From Artemisia argyi (Eukaryota > Streptophyta > Magnoliopsida > Asterales > Asteraceae): a DNA stretch of 64,000 nucleotides. The stretch spans positions 4,310,501 through 4,374,500 of the forward strand of contig CM060703.1 in the NCBI GenBank assembly GCA_030686995.1, written 5' to 3'. A program made the position numbers and the translations under genes. Positions 23,835 to 34,957 of the stretch are shown in pieces (the first letter of the stretch is position 1; each line of letters opens with the position of its first letter). The notes below the pieces were generated by a model. It did no database searches. It saw only the letters and a program-made list of their open reading frames with translations, and was not told the origin of the DNA.

Positions 23835-24458
23835 TGATGAGACGAAAAGTGTACCGCTTTTAGGGGGTCATTTAAGCCCAAAGTCGAGATTATTTGATCA
23901 AATACTGCCCTAAATCGGTCATTTTGTCATTTTAGGTACTTTGCAGAAGAAATCTGGAAAAGGAAGCATTTTGGACATTTTTGGAGCGAAAAAGTGAAGA
24001 AAACAACAAAGTCTCCAAATCAAGCTGGAAACAGTGCTTGATGGCGTCACGCTTTGGAGGTGACGGCGTCACGTTATGGCAAAGAGGTGGGTAAAAAGAT
24101 ATAACGAGACGCGCCAGAATGTTTTTGGATTTTAACACGTGACGGCGTCGGCGTCACGTGTAATTTACTCTTGACGGCCATGAGAAGAATAATACATGAC
24201 GACGTCAAATCTGGATCTAGGCTATACGAGAGTTTCTTTGGCGGCGAGTTGACGGCGTCAGAATTTACACGTGACACCGTTAGCCCCTAAAATCTATATA
24301 TAGTTTTCTAATTTTCATGTATTAGGAGGGGAATTTTAGAGAGACTTTTGGGAGAACTTGTGGGGAAACCCTAGGTCGAATTTTACAAGGTTTTTGACCC
24401 TTTTATCATCCATGTTCTAATAAAGATAAGTCTTCCAATAATCATTCAATATGTCTAT
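23835..24458 (+). repeat. 3' LTR of element A, first part (U3 promoter)
   Basis: Starts TGATGAGACGAAAAG. Between 24034 and 24290 it carries repeated TGACGGCGTCA-like palindromes, including a 27-bp palindrome at 24135-24161 with arms ACACGTGACG/CGTCACGTGT. A TATA box CTATATATAG follows at 24294-24303. It is interrupted by element B after TCTAT and continues at 32048. Confidence 0.85.
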
Positions 24459-25804
24459 TGATGCGTGGGAATCGCAACAGGCTTTACCTCTCGAGGGATC
24501 TCGAGAAGCTTACAACCCCCACCAGGCAGTGTACCTGATCGTTGTAGTATAGTATAGTGACAAGTACCGGGGGATTGATCGTTCAGCTTAGGAACAGTGT
24601 CGCTAGGATTAGAAAGCCTAATTACTAGTTCTAAAGATGAGGGATGCTTATTTTTGTGTTTTTATATTTTATGGAAAGCAATTAAAATATCGGTTTTTGG
24701 AAGAATGGGCGGAATTAGTTGCTATTCAACTAACCCAAAACTAAGATGCAATCAAAATAAAATACTAAAAATGAAAATAAACTAATTTATACTAAGGTTG
24801 TGAGCGGTAATTGGAGAAAATGTGTTTACTTAGATTTCACTACTCCCTAGATATCTTTTACATGTTAATTACTTATTATAATTGCATGGATGACGGATTG
24901 TATTCCTTAATACCATTCATGGGGTGGCATACATAACTCCCCAATTCTATGAGCTCTTATCTCCTCCTACACCATGCCCAGCACAACTATAGGGATTGTA
25001 AACAGTGGCTCATGCATTAAATACAACCAATAAAGACCTAGTACGCCTCGGTTCATGTTTCTTAAGACGTTCAAGCATGTTACCATTTGGAGATCTGCCA
25101 GTTTTCTTAAGCCTAACATATAAAATCATTCATCCAAGACAAGAATAAACAAGTAATCAACACATAATCAATATCTAGGTTTCATTAGATCTAAGCAAAC
25201 ACAAGAGAGATCTAGCCTAGCATAATGGAATTGAGACAAGAACAAGATATAGACAACCAACACATAGACATATTGACTGAATTAAAAGAACACTTATCTC
25301 AATTACAATGCAATGTATCAAGGGTTTGGAACCCTTGAAAAACCTGTAAAAGTTGCACCAAAATCGTCTTTAGGGTTTCTCCAAAACTTCTCTCTTCTAA
25401 TGTGAAAAACTAGAAAACTATATATAGGAAAATCGGGGTGACGGCGTCAAGAACAAAGGTGTGACGCCGTCATCTCGCCGCCAAATACTTCCTCGGACGG
25501 CCTTGATCTACTTCTGACGGCCTGCGTGACGCCGTCATGAGCTACGGATTTTAATTCTTGGGGTTTGACGCCGTCATGGGTTAACTCTTGACGCCTTCAT
25601 GTACTGTTCCAGCATGGAAAATTGAGACTTTGCCGTTTTCTTCACTTTTATGCTCCAAAAACGTCCAAAATGGCTTCTTTTCCAGAATTCACTCTCCAAG
25701 TACCTAAAATCACAAAAGGAACGATTTAGGGCAATATTTGATCAAATAAATTCGGATTCGGGCTTAAATGACCCCCTAAAAACGGACCATTTTTCGCCTC
25801 ATCA
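24459..25804 (-). repeat. 3' LTR of element B
   Basis: In element sense TGATGAGGCG...CCCACGCATCA. It contains the TGACGCCGTCA palindrome array (25437-25600), a TATA box (complement near 25415-25424), the U5 covarying hairpin (24489-24506) and the tRNA-Asp-complementary stretch (24539-24566). Confidence 0.92.
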
Positions 25805-25819
25805 TATACCCTTACACTT

Positions 25820-26407
25820 GAGATTTGCTTGTCCTCAAGCAAATGCGCTTTTATTCTACTCAAAAGACAAGATAGGGGTCATTTAACACTAATATAAAAG
25901 TAATTACAACAAATAATCGTTCCACTAAAGACCAATAGACAAGCACGGAGGTCATACACTAGCACCTCACAAATAGTGTTTAGATACTCATATCTCTCGG
26001 GTGTAATAAAGTAATATAACATTATGGAAATGGAAGATATCTCTCACTACCTGTCATAGCAAAATAGATTACCATAGGCTTGGGAAAGGATCAAACCTCC
26101 ACCACATGGCGTAAGCACCTAGGATAAACTATCAAAGAGGTCTTTTAAAGGGTTGTAACGTTAGGTATAGGGATATGAATTACACGGTTTTGTTGGATAA
26201 AGGAAGTTTTACTGGTGGCGAGTGAACAATCTTAGTTAATTACATGTACAATATGGCGTTGCTAAGCCAAGACTAGACTCGACTTAAGCTAATAAATGAA
26301 AAATAATAAAAACATAAAATAAACATAGAATAAAAACGGGATGGTAGTCCGTATGTTTTTTTTCTTTTCCTTTTTCTATTTTTTTTTCTTTTTCTTGATT
26401 TTTTTTC

Positions 26408-26441
<34 letters not shown>

Positions 26442-28288
26442 ATACACTCTTACCCTACCATCCAAAATAATACATCATAGGGGATGAGAGTCCCCTTACA
26501 CTTGAATCTTTACATACTTTACAATAAACTAATCTAATGACTCGAATTAAGAAAATCAAAACACTTGGAGCACTTTTAAGATTAACGTACATATGGGGGT
26601 AATAAATGATGTTCTTCCCCATTACTTCATAAAAAAGTACTTACCCATGAGTCCCAATCGTCCCAAAACAATATGTATAAGGATATGACTCGACTTAGCA
26701 ACCATGTAATCAATTAGAAAGTTAACTTAGGGTTTAACAAATCACAATAATTCACTAAAAATGAGCGCATACACGGAAGGCTAAGGCGATTTGGGTGTAC
26801 ATTTAAGTGGGGTGTAACAAATTCTTCCTTTAAGTAAAATGCTTAAAGTTATAAACGAAAAGATAGGCTCGGAGGGGTGTACTAGGGGTATCGTGTACTA
26901 AAAATGAGTACAACGCTAAGGGTGTGGGAAAAATTAGTTGACTTAACTAGCCAAGTAATATGACTTAAATGGTCAAGTAATTATAATACGGGTTTAACAC
27001 AAGGGTGATCCTAATGCCTCTTATCATGTAGTAAATCCTACCACACGAATGTAGTCTCACTAGCGGTCTCGGGATGCATCACTAACGCAAGTTCTAGAAT
27101 CTAAATGCTACCGGTACACTCATAAGCACTAATAATGAATGCTTTTCCTATCAAATCTAAAGGCGAACCTCACATTTTTGGGTGGAAAATTTTTCTGAAT
27201 ATACGGTTATGTGCTAGTCATACAATCTCCTATCCATGAGACGCTTGCTATGGCTAAAGTTTCACTCCTAAATGTTGTAAAAAAATTTAAATTTGGCACT
27301 AAAATTGCACTAACAAGTATTTCTCATAGTTTTATTACACATCTACTATCAAACAAAACAAACTCAAGCGAAAGTGCATATGTAAGGTATCATCTTTTTA
27401 CCCTCCCCTTACACTTAAGATGAACATTGTCCCCAATGTTCAAGTAAAGAATGTAAAAGTTAAAAAGTAAAGAGAATGAAATCAAATACTCCCCTGATTC
27501 GCTCGGTATGGATTATAGGTGGCCAGGTTAAATCTTCCTCCAAGAAAATGAACAATCAAAGCTTCCCTTCCAGAATATAAATCATCTTCTTGTCATACAT
27601 AACCTGTAAAACCTGACAAAATAGACAAGACAACCTCGCGTAAAATCGGCGGCATCCTATATAAGTTACTAAATCCTAGAAAACAAAGTAAGATATAATG
27701 CTTGTGGAATGAAGTTTGCATATTTCCTGGAGATTATAAAACTTAATAATTCACAAAAACCATAAGACTCCGTTAGAAAAACAAAACCGGTAAAATTTCC
27801 AGATTTTAACTCCTGACGCCGTCAAGAGTAAAACTCTGACGCCGTCAGAATGGACCTGCAGAAATTCTTATGTTAAGTTTCCGGAAAATTTCTGGAAAAA
27901 CTTGGTTCTACTTCCTGGAAAATCCTGCAAAAACTTCATTATGACTCAATACAAGCATTTGACTCTAACAAATACGAATATACATGCTCATTTAATATTG
28001 TGGAGAATCATGATCGGTTTGTTTCTTAAAAACATATTTGGGGTTTCCCCTTACACTTATCTTTTGCAAAAATACTTTTAGGTTGGAGTTAAGACTAGGC
28101 CAAAACAACATAGTAAAGTATTTCCACATTTTAATTGAGAAACATGATCAACCAACAATAAAAATAAAACATGCATACGGAAGCAAATAACAAACAAACA
28201 ATTAAAATCACACAAAACATGGGTTGCCTCCCAAGAAGCGCTTTTCTTTATTTACGAGTCTTGTAGCTAGACTCAAGGCTATGGGTTA
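25820..28288 (-). other. Long noncoding 3' region of element B
   Basis: No coding region. Reading on the minus strand it has polypurine-motif copies at 28048-28058, 27406-27416 and 26493-26503 (the fourth, 25809-25819, is the tract itself). It also has a TGACGCCGTCA pair near 27813-27850 and the A-rich-loop hairpin (26339-26463, whose T-run on the plus strand is over 40 nt). Confidence 0.75.
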
Positions 28289-28777
28289 CTACGTGATTTC
28301 ATCATTGGTTCCACTCTCTAGCTCGTCTTCTAAACCAGTTTTGTATTCCGGACCTAGTTGCAAGCACTCTTTGTAGAAACCAAGCATCCTATTCTTTACA
28401 TATTCTACTCCCCTACGTCTATCCTCCTCATTCCTATAATAAGCCGCTTGCTTATGTTCCTTTTCGAAATTAGAGAGAAGGCGGTATTGTTCGATCTTGT
28501 AGGGCATTTGATAAGCAACCTCATCATTCTCTTTCTTGAATCTAACTATCCCTAAAGTCGGATCATAACTCATCCTAGTGGCCTCAACAAATGGTTTTCC
28601 GAATATTATTTGGCTTAGGCAAGCATCAATCACCGGACGAGTGTCCTCAACTATCATAAAATCGATCTCATAAGTGAGATTCCCTATAATCACATGCAGT
28701 CCCTTCACTCTTCCTGCAAAATTACTTATCAGATTCTTACCGGGCATCATCCTAAAATTGAGTTGCTTTTTCATCAC
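28289..28777 (-). pseudogene. Protease-like tail of Gag-PR, separated by one amber codon (element B)
   Basis: 162 codons open, exactly in phase with the gag ORF upstream and separated from it only by a TAG at 28778-28780. The first half continues a retropepsin-like fold (FVGN-like strand IIGNLTYEIDFMIVED, then a GKPF turn). The second half is a charged tail (IEQYRLLSNFEKEH, GVEYVKNRMLGFYKECL) of unknown role. It is most likely cut off by a single nonsense mutation. A programmed read-through is possible but less likely. Confidence 0.75.
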
Positions 28778-30526
28778 CTAATTGTAATAAGTCCTAGTCA
28801 TGATGTTCACGGGGGATCTAAGGTCGATGTAAGCTTTCCATATATGCATGTGCCTGATATTGCATGGGATGTTAATGTTAGAGGGGTCTCCCATTTTGAT
28901 AAGGGGTGTGCTAAAGATATATGTTCTCTCGGGACTATCGAATAAATCCCTATGGTATTCCTGTTCTTCCTTGGTTGGCAACTTATCAAAGTATTCTTCT
29001 ATAGGTTCTACTTCCTCTAATTCCTCATCCTTATTAACCTCAACTTCCCTACTCTCATTCTTACTATCGGCTTCTATTCTAACTTCCTCCTTGTTACTCT
29101 CCTCTATCTCCTTATCTATTGGCTTAATGGTGACAACATTGACAAAGTGGACATGTTTGGATGATGAGGGATCCTTAATTTGGCTTCCACTATTGGTGTC
29201 CCTAGTGTCCTTCCTAGGTGTGATTAACGATTGGTTGTTGAGGGCTTTCAACAAGTTGTCAATCTTGTTGGTCATCTCCGTTTGTTGTTGGTTGAATTCG
29301 GTTTCAAACCTAGCTATGCGGGCTTCTTGAGATGCCATGAACTTTGGCATCAATCCTTCAAGATTGTTGGTACTACCATAGTTGTTAGAAGGATTGTTGT
29401 TGAAATTACGGTTGGATGGTGGACCATTTGGTTGGTAACGATTAGGCGGATTGGAAGAATTGGGTTGATTGTGTTTCCACCTAAGGTTTGGGTGATTTTT
29501 CCATGAGGGGTTGTATGAATCACCGTAAGGGTTTGGCTCGGGCTTGAAAGTGTACCACTTATCTCCCGCTTCGTCGATACGCGTGGATGCGTAGTCCGCA
29601 AAAGCTGTTCCGGGGAGTTCCACACAATCACGAGTGTCATGGGGACCACTACATAATTCGCATGAAGAAGTGATTTTGTTCACTTGGCTTGAAGGCTTAG
29701 GAGCATCGTAAGATTTCATGAGAAACTTGACTTGGTCCTCAAGTTCCATGATCCTACGGTCGGGAGTTCTAGAGTTGTTCGAAGGCAAAGATATTGCCTT
29801 GATCGTTTTGTTCAAGTCACGGGGATCGTTCCAACTTTCGTTGTCATAGAGAGCAAGATCTTCTATGAGTTCCCATGATTGTTCCGCGCTAAGATCACGT
29901 AGCTTACCACCGGCCGATTGGTCAATGGCTCGCCTCGTGGAGATGTCGATATGGTCATAGAAGATTTGGACTTGGAGCCAAAGATCTATGCCATGATGAG
30001 GGACTTTTTGGAGTAAGTCCTTGAAACGAGTCCATGCTTCATAAAGAGATTCATTTTGACGTTGTTGGAACATCAAGATGTCATTTCTAAGCTTAGTAGT
30101 TCTCCCTGGTGGGAAAAATTGAGCAAGGAAATGAGTGGTGAGATCATCCCATGTGGTGATGGATCCCGCGGGTAAACGCTCAAGCCATTGACTAGCTTGA
30201 TCCCGTAGATAGAATTGGAATAGGCGTAAATGGGTAGTCTCTCTAGTTTCAACACATAGGTCTATGGAATCTACGATTTTGAGAAAGTCCTTAAGATGTT
30301 GGTTTGGATCTTCGGAACGAAGTCCATGGAATGCACATCCGCTTTGCACCAACCGGATGGTGTCGGATCGCAAGGGGGTCACATTGGCTCCGGTGAGCTC
30401 AATGGTGTTTCGGTAGCCTTGGTGGCTAGGTCGGGAATACTCTCCTAAGGTTCGGGGCCTAAGGGGTTCTAATGGTGGGTTTTGTTGTGGTGGGATGATA
30501 GGTTCAAAGATGTTACCACCTTCCAT
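28778..30526 (-). CDS. gag: Gag (with start of protease-like domain), element B
   Basis: 582 codons, uninterrupted, start ATG at 30526 (MEGGNIFEP). It forms the particle of this Athila-like element. The capsid region spans about residues 30-230, with landmarks LVQSGCAFHGLRSEDPNQH, YLRDQASQWLERLP, FLAQFFPPGRTTKLR and SAGGKLRDLSAEQSWELIE. Near residue 295 a compact Cys/His motif CELCSGPHDTRDC (CX2CX3HX4C) probably acts as the nucleocapsid finger. Residues about 310-420 are Asn/Pro/Gly-rich. A Glu-rich acidic stretch follows at about 480-520. The last 35 residues enter a retropepsin-like domain whose catalytic turn reads IDLRSP, so Asp is kept but the usual Gly is absent. A TAG ends the frame inside that domain. 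The gag part matches the broken gag of element A closely, while the tail after about residue 440 does not. Confidence 0.88.
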   Translation of the reverse strand: MEGGNIFEPIIPPQQNPPLEPLRPRTLGEYSRPSHQGYRNTIELTGANVTPLRSDTIRLVQSGCAFHGLRSEDPNQHLKDFLKIVDSIDLCVETRETTHLRLFQFYLRDQASQWLERLPAGSITTWDDLTTHFLAQFFPPGRTTKLRNDILMFQQRQNESLYEAWTRFKDLLQKVPHHGIDLWLQVQIFYDHIDISTRRAIDQSAGGKLRDLSAEQSWELIEDLALYDNESWNDPRDLNKTIKAISLPSNNSRTPDRRIMELEDQVKFLMKSYDAPKPSSQVNKITSSCELCSGPHDTRDCVELPGTAFADYASTRIDEAGDKWYTFKPEPNPYGDSYNPSWKNHPNLRWKHNQPNSSNPPNRYQPNGPPSNRNFNNNPSNNYGSTNNLEGLMPKFMASQEARIARFETEFNQQQTEMTNKIDNLLKALNNQSLITPRKDTRDTNSGSQIKDPSSSKHVHFVNVVTIKPIDKEIEESNKEEVRIEADSKNESREVEVNKDEELEEVEPIEEYFDKLPTKEEQEYHRDLFDSPERTYIFSTPLIKMGDPSNINIPCNIRHMHIWKAYIDLRSPVNIMTRTYYN

Positions 30527-30673
30527 GATGTCGGATGGTAAAGAGTTACGAACAAAGGCACAAAGAAATAAGATAGACTAAAGAAGACCTAAAAATAAAA
30601 ATAAAATCTTACTAGAAAGGAATCTAGCAAGTAGACCTAATAAAAAGAAATCCTAACCTAGACAATAACTATT

Positions 30674-30691
30674 CCCCGGGCTGCGGCGCCA
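30674..30691 (-). promoter_or_regulatory. Primer-binding site, tRNA-Asp type (element B)
   Basis: The minus strand reads TGGCGCCGCAGCCCGGGG. The first 8 bases match the tRNA-Asp complement exactly; three differences are in the second half. Confidence 0.78.
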
Positions 30692-30697
30692 AAAACT

Positions 30698-32042
30698 TGA
30701 TGCGTGGGAATCGCAACAAGCTTTACCTCTCGAGGGATCTCGAGAAGCTTACAACCCCCACCAGACAGTGTACCTGATCGTTGTAGTATAGTATAGTGAC
30801 AAGTACCGGAGGATTGATCGTTCAGCTTAAGAATAGTGTCGCTAGGATTAGAAAGCCTAATTACTAGTTCTAAAGATGAGGGATGATTATTTTTGTGTTT
30901 TTATATTTTATGGAAAGCAATTAAAATATCGGTTTTTGGAAGAATGGGCGGAATTAGTTGCTATTCAACTAACCCAAAACTAAGATGCAATCAAAATAAA
31001 ATACTAAAAATGAAAATAAACTAATTTATACTAAGGTTGTGAGCAGTAATTGGAGAAAATGTGTTTACTTAGATTTCACTACTCCCTAGATATCTTTTAC
31101 ATGTTAATTACTTATTATAATTGCATGGATGACGGATTGTATTCCTTAATACCATTCATGGGGTGGCATACATAACTCCCCAATTCTATGAGCTCTTATC
31201 TCCTCCTACACCATGCCCAGCACAACTATAGGGATTGTAAACAGTGGCTCATGCATTAAATACAACCAATAAAGACCTAGTACGCCTCGGTTCATGTTTC
31301 TTAAGACGTTCAAGCATGTTACCATTTGGAGATCTGCCAGTTTTCTTAAGCCTAACATATAAAATCATTCATCCAAGACAAGAATAAACAAGTAATCAAC
31401 ACATAATCAATATCTAGGTTTCATTAGATCTAAGCAAACACAAGAGAGATCTAGCCTAGCATAATGGAATTGAGACAAGAACAAGATATAGACAACCAAC
31501 ACATAGACATATTGATTGAATTAAAAGAACACTTATCTCAATTACAATGCAAGGTATCAAGGGTTTGGAACCCTTGAAAAACCTGTAAAAGTTGCACCAA
31601 AATCGTCTTTAGGGTTTCTCCAAAACTTCTCTCTTCTAATGTGAAAAACTAGAAAACTATATATAGGAAATCGGGGTGACGGCGTCAAGAACAAAGGTGT
31701 GACGCCGTCATCTCGCCGCCAAATACTTCCTCGGACGGCCTTGATCTACTTCTGACGGCCTGCGTGATGCCGTCATGAGCTACAAATTTTAATTCTTGGG
31801 GTTTGACGCCGTCATGGGTTAACTCTTGACGCCTTCATGTACTGTTCCAGCATGGAAAATTGAGACTTTGCCGTTTTCTTCACTTTTATGCTCCAAAAAC
31901 GTCCAAAATGGCTTCTTTTCCAGAATTCACTCTCCAAGTACCTAAAATTACAAAAGGAACGATTTAGGGCAATATTTGATCAAATAAATTCGGATTCGGG
32001 CTTAAATGACCCCCTAAAAACGGACCATTTTTCGCCTCATCA
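30698..32042 (-). repeat. 5' LTR of element B
   Basis: Promoter LTR of B. It has the palindrome array (complement, 31675-31835), a TATA box at about 31658-31665, the U5 hairpin TCTCGAG/CTCGAGA (30728-30745) and the tRNA-Asp-complementary stretch at 30778-30805. Confidence 0.92.
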
Positions 32043-32047
32043 TCTAT

Positions 32048-32805
32048 GTGTTGTCTGATTCTATCTTATGCTTGTCTTTACTTTAACATGCTAGGCTAGG
32101 TTTTCTTTGTGTTTGCTTAGATGTATTAAAACTTAGCTATTGATTATTGATAGGTTGTTTGTTATTAATGGTAATGGATGAATGATTTCGATGTTAGGCT
32201 TAAGAAAACTGGCAGACTTCTAATTGGTAACATGCTTGAACGTCTTAAGAAACATGATCGGATGTGTACTACGATTAATTGGTTGTATTTAATGCATAAA
32301 TAACTACTAAGGAGGCCATGTTAGGAGCTAGTAGTAGGCTCGACATAGGAAGAGGTAGAAGCTTATAGAGTTAGGGAAGATCGTACACGGCCCTACTAAT
32401 CAACTAGTAAAAGATAGCTAGGGAGTAGTGAAATCTAAGTAAACACGTTTCTCTCAATATTGTTTTTCTCCACATTTACTTTCTTGTTATTTTATTTTTA
32501 TTGCATTAGTAGTTAATTGGGTTAGTTGATTAGCAACTAATTCCTCCCACTATTCCAAAATCCGAGATTTTTACTTGCTTTCTAAAAAACTATAAAAATA
32601 CAAAAAGAATCATCCCTCACCTCTAGTCCTAGTTTAATTAAGTTTTGATCATAACGATACTATTCCCCAAGAGAACGATCAATCCCCCGGTACTTGCCAC
32701 TACACTATACTACATCGGTCAGGTACACTGCCTGGTGGGGATTGCAAGATTCTCAAGATCCCTTGAGAAGTAAAACCTTTTGCAAGGTTGCAAAACCACG
32801 CATCA
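32048..32805 (+). repeat. 3' LTR of element A, second part
   Basis: Continuation of 23835-24458 after the target-site duplication of B (32043-32047). Ends ACGCATCA at 32805. It includes the U5 hairpin (32751-32768) and tRNA-Asp-complementary stretch (32691-32718). Confidence 0.85.
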
Positions 32806-32956
32806 ATGCACTAAGATGACCTTGGTCAATCCAAGCGTGATTGACTTGTGACATGAGCCTCCAATCAGACCATCTTGCCACCTTTACTTCCCATGTTTGT
32901 TTAACTAATCACTTTTATCTCTAATCTCTATTTGGTTTGTACTTTGTTATTGTTGA

Positions 32957-33277
32957 AGGCTTTTATGCAAGTAATGGCCAGAACTTAGATGCGAGTGGAA
33001 CCCATTTGCAATCTCTTAGACAAGAAAATTAAGATAGTACAGATGATGTTGATGATGACGATGACCCATATTTGAAAAAAAGGTGATTAAGTTTGATGTA
33101 AGTTTGTATTTGGTAATATTAGTACACAAAAATGCTAATCTGTCAATTTTGATTAAGTGAACTGAATTTTGAACACTTTATATTACTCCAAACAACCAAT
33201 GAGGTTGATATACTGGATGATGGATATTGTTGGCATAAGTACGGCCAGAAAGTTGTGTGTAGCAATCCTAATCCTAG
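32957..33277 (+). pseudogene. Fragment of a group-I WRKY transcription factor gene
   Basis: Two exon-like pieces. 33187-33277 reads [13 protein letters not shown] followed by [17 protein letters not shown]. This is the N-terminal half of a C-terminal WRKY domain, with WRKYGQK altered to WHKYGQK at 33231-33251. The similarity stops exactly after NPNPR, where plant WRKY genes carry the conserved 'PR' intron. The next bases GCATGA look like a GT donor mutated to GC. About 100 bp upstream, 32957-33082 reads an Asp-rich stretch (STDDVDDDDDPYLKKR) with one in-frame stop, resembling the acidic/basic linker that precedes this domain in group-I WRKYs. The zinc-binding half of the domain is missing. 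Dead fragment of a DNA-binding defence/development regulator. Confidence 0.72.
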
Positions 33278-33501
33278 GCATGAATTCACTTAATATTTGA
33301 ATAAAGATCGATAGAAGTAGTCGTTTAATTCATTAAGGGGTGTTTGGATTAAAAAAAAATAGCATGTCAAGTACTTTTCTTCAGTTTAAGCTTCTTAATA
33401 TAAAAAGGGATCAAAAGTGGCATATCATGTTATTGGTTTTAAAGTTATGTAAAGTTAGATATTCAATATTGAAAAGATAACTCAATTTCGATAATATTGC
33501 A

Positions 33502-33680
33502 GGAAAGTTGATCTTAGAGGCTGCTATTTTAACCACTGTGGTGGTACTGAGCCTTACTTTGTTCACATTTTGGGGTGCAAAGAGAGATTATGACTTTAGT
33601 TTTTGGGCCTGTTCTTATTCGTTGCTCTTAATATCCTTATTGTATTTGGCCTAATTCAGATTCATAGGCTTCCCTTTTTA
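33502..33680 (+). pseudogene. Fragment of a LIFEGUARD/Bax-inhibitor-1-like (TMBIM) membrane protein gene
   Basis: Starts right after a good splice acceptor (TATTGCAG at 33494-33501). It reads LILEAAILTTVVVLSLTLFTF, i.e. LEAA + TTVVV + a hydrophobic span, then WGAKRDYDFSF. This is the signature of transmembrane helices 3-4 of plant LFG proteins, which sit in endomembranes and modulate cell death. One base is missing near 33600; after it the match continues in the next frame (FLFVALNILIVFGLIQI). The rest of the gene is absent, and it has no functional tie to the WRKY fragment beside it. Confidence 0.65.
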
Positions 33681-34957
33681 CATCCACCTTGGTCATAATT
33701 TTATTCTCTTCGAGAAGTGTGTACACAAGCGGATTTTGCAATTCCTTGATGGATTTTTTAGATTGACACTTTTTTGTATTAGTAAAAACGGTTAGCTGAA
33801 TAATTGAATCTGAAAAACCGAATAAATGAGTATTGGTTAACGATAGTTTTGGTTTCGGTTTGAATATGGTTGTTATTTGATTATGTAGATAAAACCTGTT
33901 TACTTAGGGGAAAAACAAAGTTACTTATTTGCCCCTCTTTTCTACTCTATTTCACAAGGTTTAAACATGTGTATCGAGTCACCAATGCCACAGTGTGCAG
34001 CTATCAAGAGTAAGACCGCTTATCACTGCCACTTGGTAATGATCTAATATCAAGAACATTCTACCTCCATTTAGTATTTTAGCATCGCGCATGGTGCTTC
34101 CGGAACTAAAACTATCAAATAAATGAAGCTTTCTAAGTTATGAGTTGCAGATACATCATTCTTGGTTTTTATTACTTCTACATCACAATGGAAGGAAATG
34201 CATGTGATCTTATCGATGGTAGCACATTATTGGTTCGTTTAAGGCTTACCAATCTTAAACCAAGTGGTATGTCATTGTTAGTACCATTATATGCCATTTT
34301 TATATTTTGCTCTACAAACAAACAATACAGTTAATAGGTTGCTCGTTAGGGGTGTTTGGGATAGGCAATAACCGCATGTTGCAAAGACTTAATGGCACTT
34401 ACTGTGGATGCTTTCATCTATCTATTGTTTTGAAGGAGCAGAGTAAAAACTAAATGTACAGATTATTATTTTTTGACTTTCATAATCGATTTTGTAAATG
34501 GATTATGTCGAGTTTATGGTTTTTGCATAGCCAAGTGATGATTTAGACTGATGATTTAGTGGTATTTTGTCCAAGTTCGTTATCATTGATTTATTTTCTA
34601 TTTATACTTTAAATTCTATAAGAGGTATGTTTAATGAATTAGTAAATAATACAGATAACAATCATTAAGATATGAATTTTGAAATATGGATTATCCAAAA
34701 AAATACAGCATATGCAAAATCCGTGCGTGAACATATGTTTAATTAAATGTAATGCGTCGTTCTCATATTTATGATTAAGATGTGTAAAAACTCTACATCG
34801 AACAAATAAATTTTAAATTTAACTGTTAATGCTAATGAGGTGTTTGTTTAATTTATAAAAAGATAAAGTTCAATTTTTAACACACGGTTTAAATAATTAT
34901 GTTTGTTACATGAGAAAGTGACGATGAACCACTTTATCCCTATTGCATCACGCAAAC
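33681..34957. other. Noncoding region after the gene fragments
   Basis: No confident gene. A 64-codon open frame at 34140-34334, with a splice-acceptor-like GTTGCAG at its start, could be a third exon fragment, but I do not recognise it. GGGGTGTTTGG phrases, like Tourist/Harbinger MITE ends, occur near 33339 and 34350 in direct orientation. Confidence 0.4.

Larger units (their letters stand above)
24459..32042 (-). mobile_element. Element B: Athila-like gag/protease LTR element nested in A (minus strand)
   Basis: LTRs of 1346 bp (24459-25804) and 1345 bp (30698-32042), with perfect target-site duplications TCTAT at 24454-24458 and 32043-32047. Minus orientation: tRNA-Asp primer-binding site at about 30674-30691, gag/protease ORF, long noncoding 3' region, polypurine tract at 25809-25819 (as its complement). 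No RT, RNase H or integrase. About a dozen differences between the two LTRs by eye, near 1 %, so B is younger than its host A but older than I or D. Confidence 0.94.
18489..32805 (+). mobile_element. Element A: Athila-like gag/protease LTR element, 5' LTR truncated
   Basis: Parts in order: 164-bp remnant of the 5' LTR (18489-18652), tRNA-Asp primer-binding site, broken gag, protease-like ORF, about 2.4 kb noncoding, polypurine tract, and a 3' LTR split by element B (23835-24458 and 32048-32805). LTR ends are TGATGA...CGCATCA. No RT, RNase H or integrase is seen. The left part of the 5' LTR is missing at the junction with element O, and the missing piece is not left of O. A deletion or recombination therefore joined O to A. 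Confidence 0.85.

Noticed and set aside
24030..24290. CRISPR-like regular repeats (TGACGGCGTCA)
   Set aside because: Repeats are 11 bp, irregularly spaced and in a plant LTR upstream of a TATA box; no CRISPR features.
24539..24566. Possible tRNA-Asp gene in the LTR
   Set aside because: Only the 5' half is tRNA-like, with a 5-nt insertion and no anticodon or T arm. It is antisense to the element. Better explained as primer-tRNA complementarity.
25650..25886. 78-codon frame across the LTR edge of B (and 39650-39886 in C)
   Set aside because: Crosses LTR and polypurine tract; conserved only because the LTR is.
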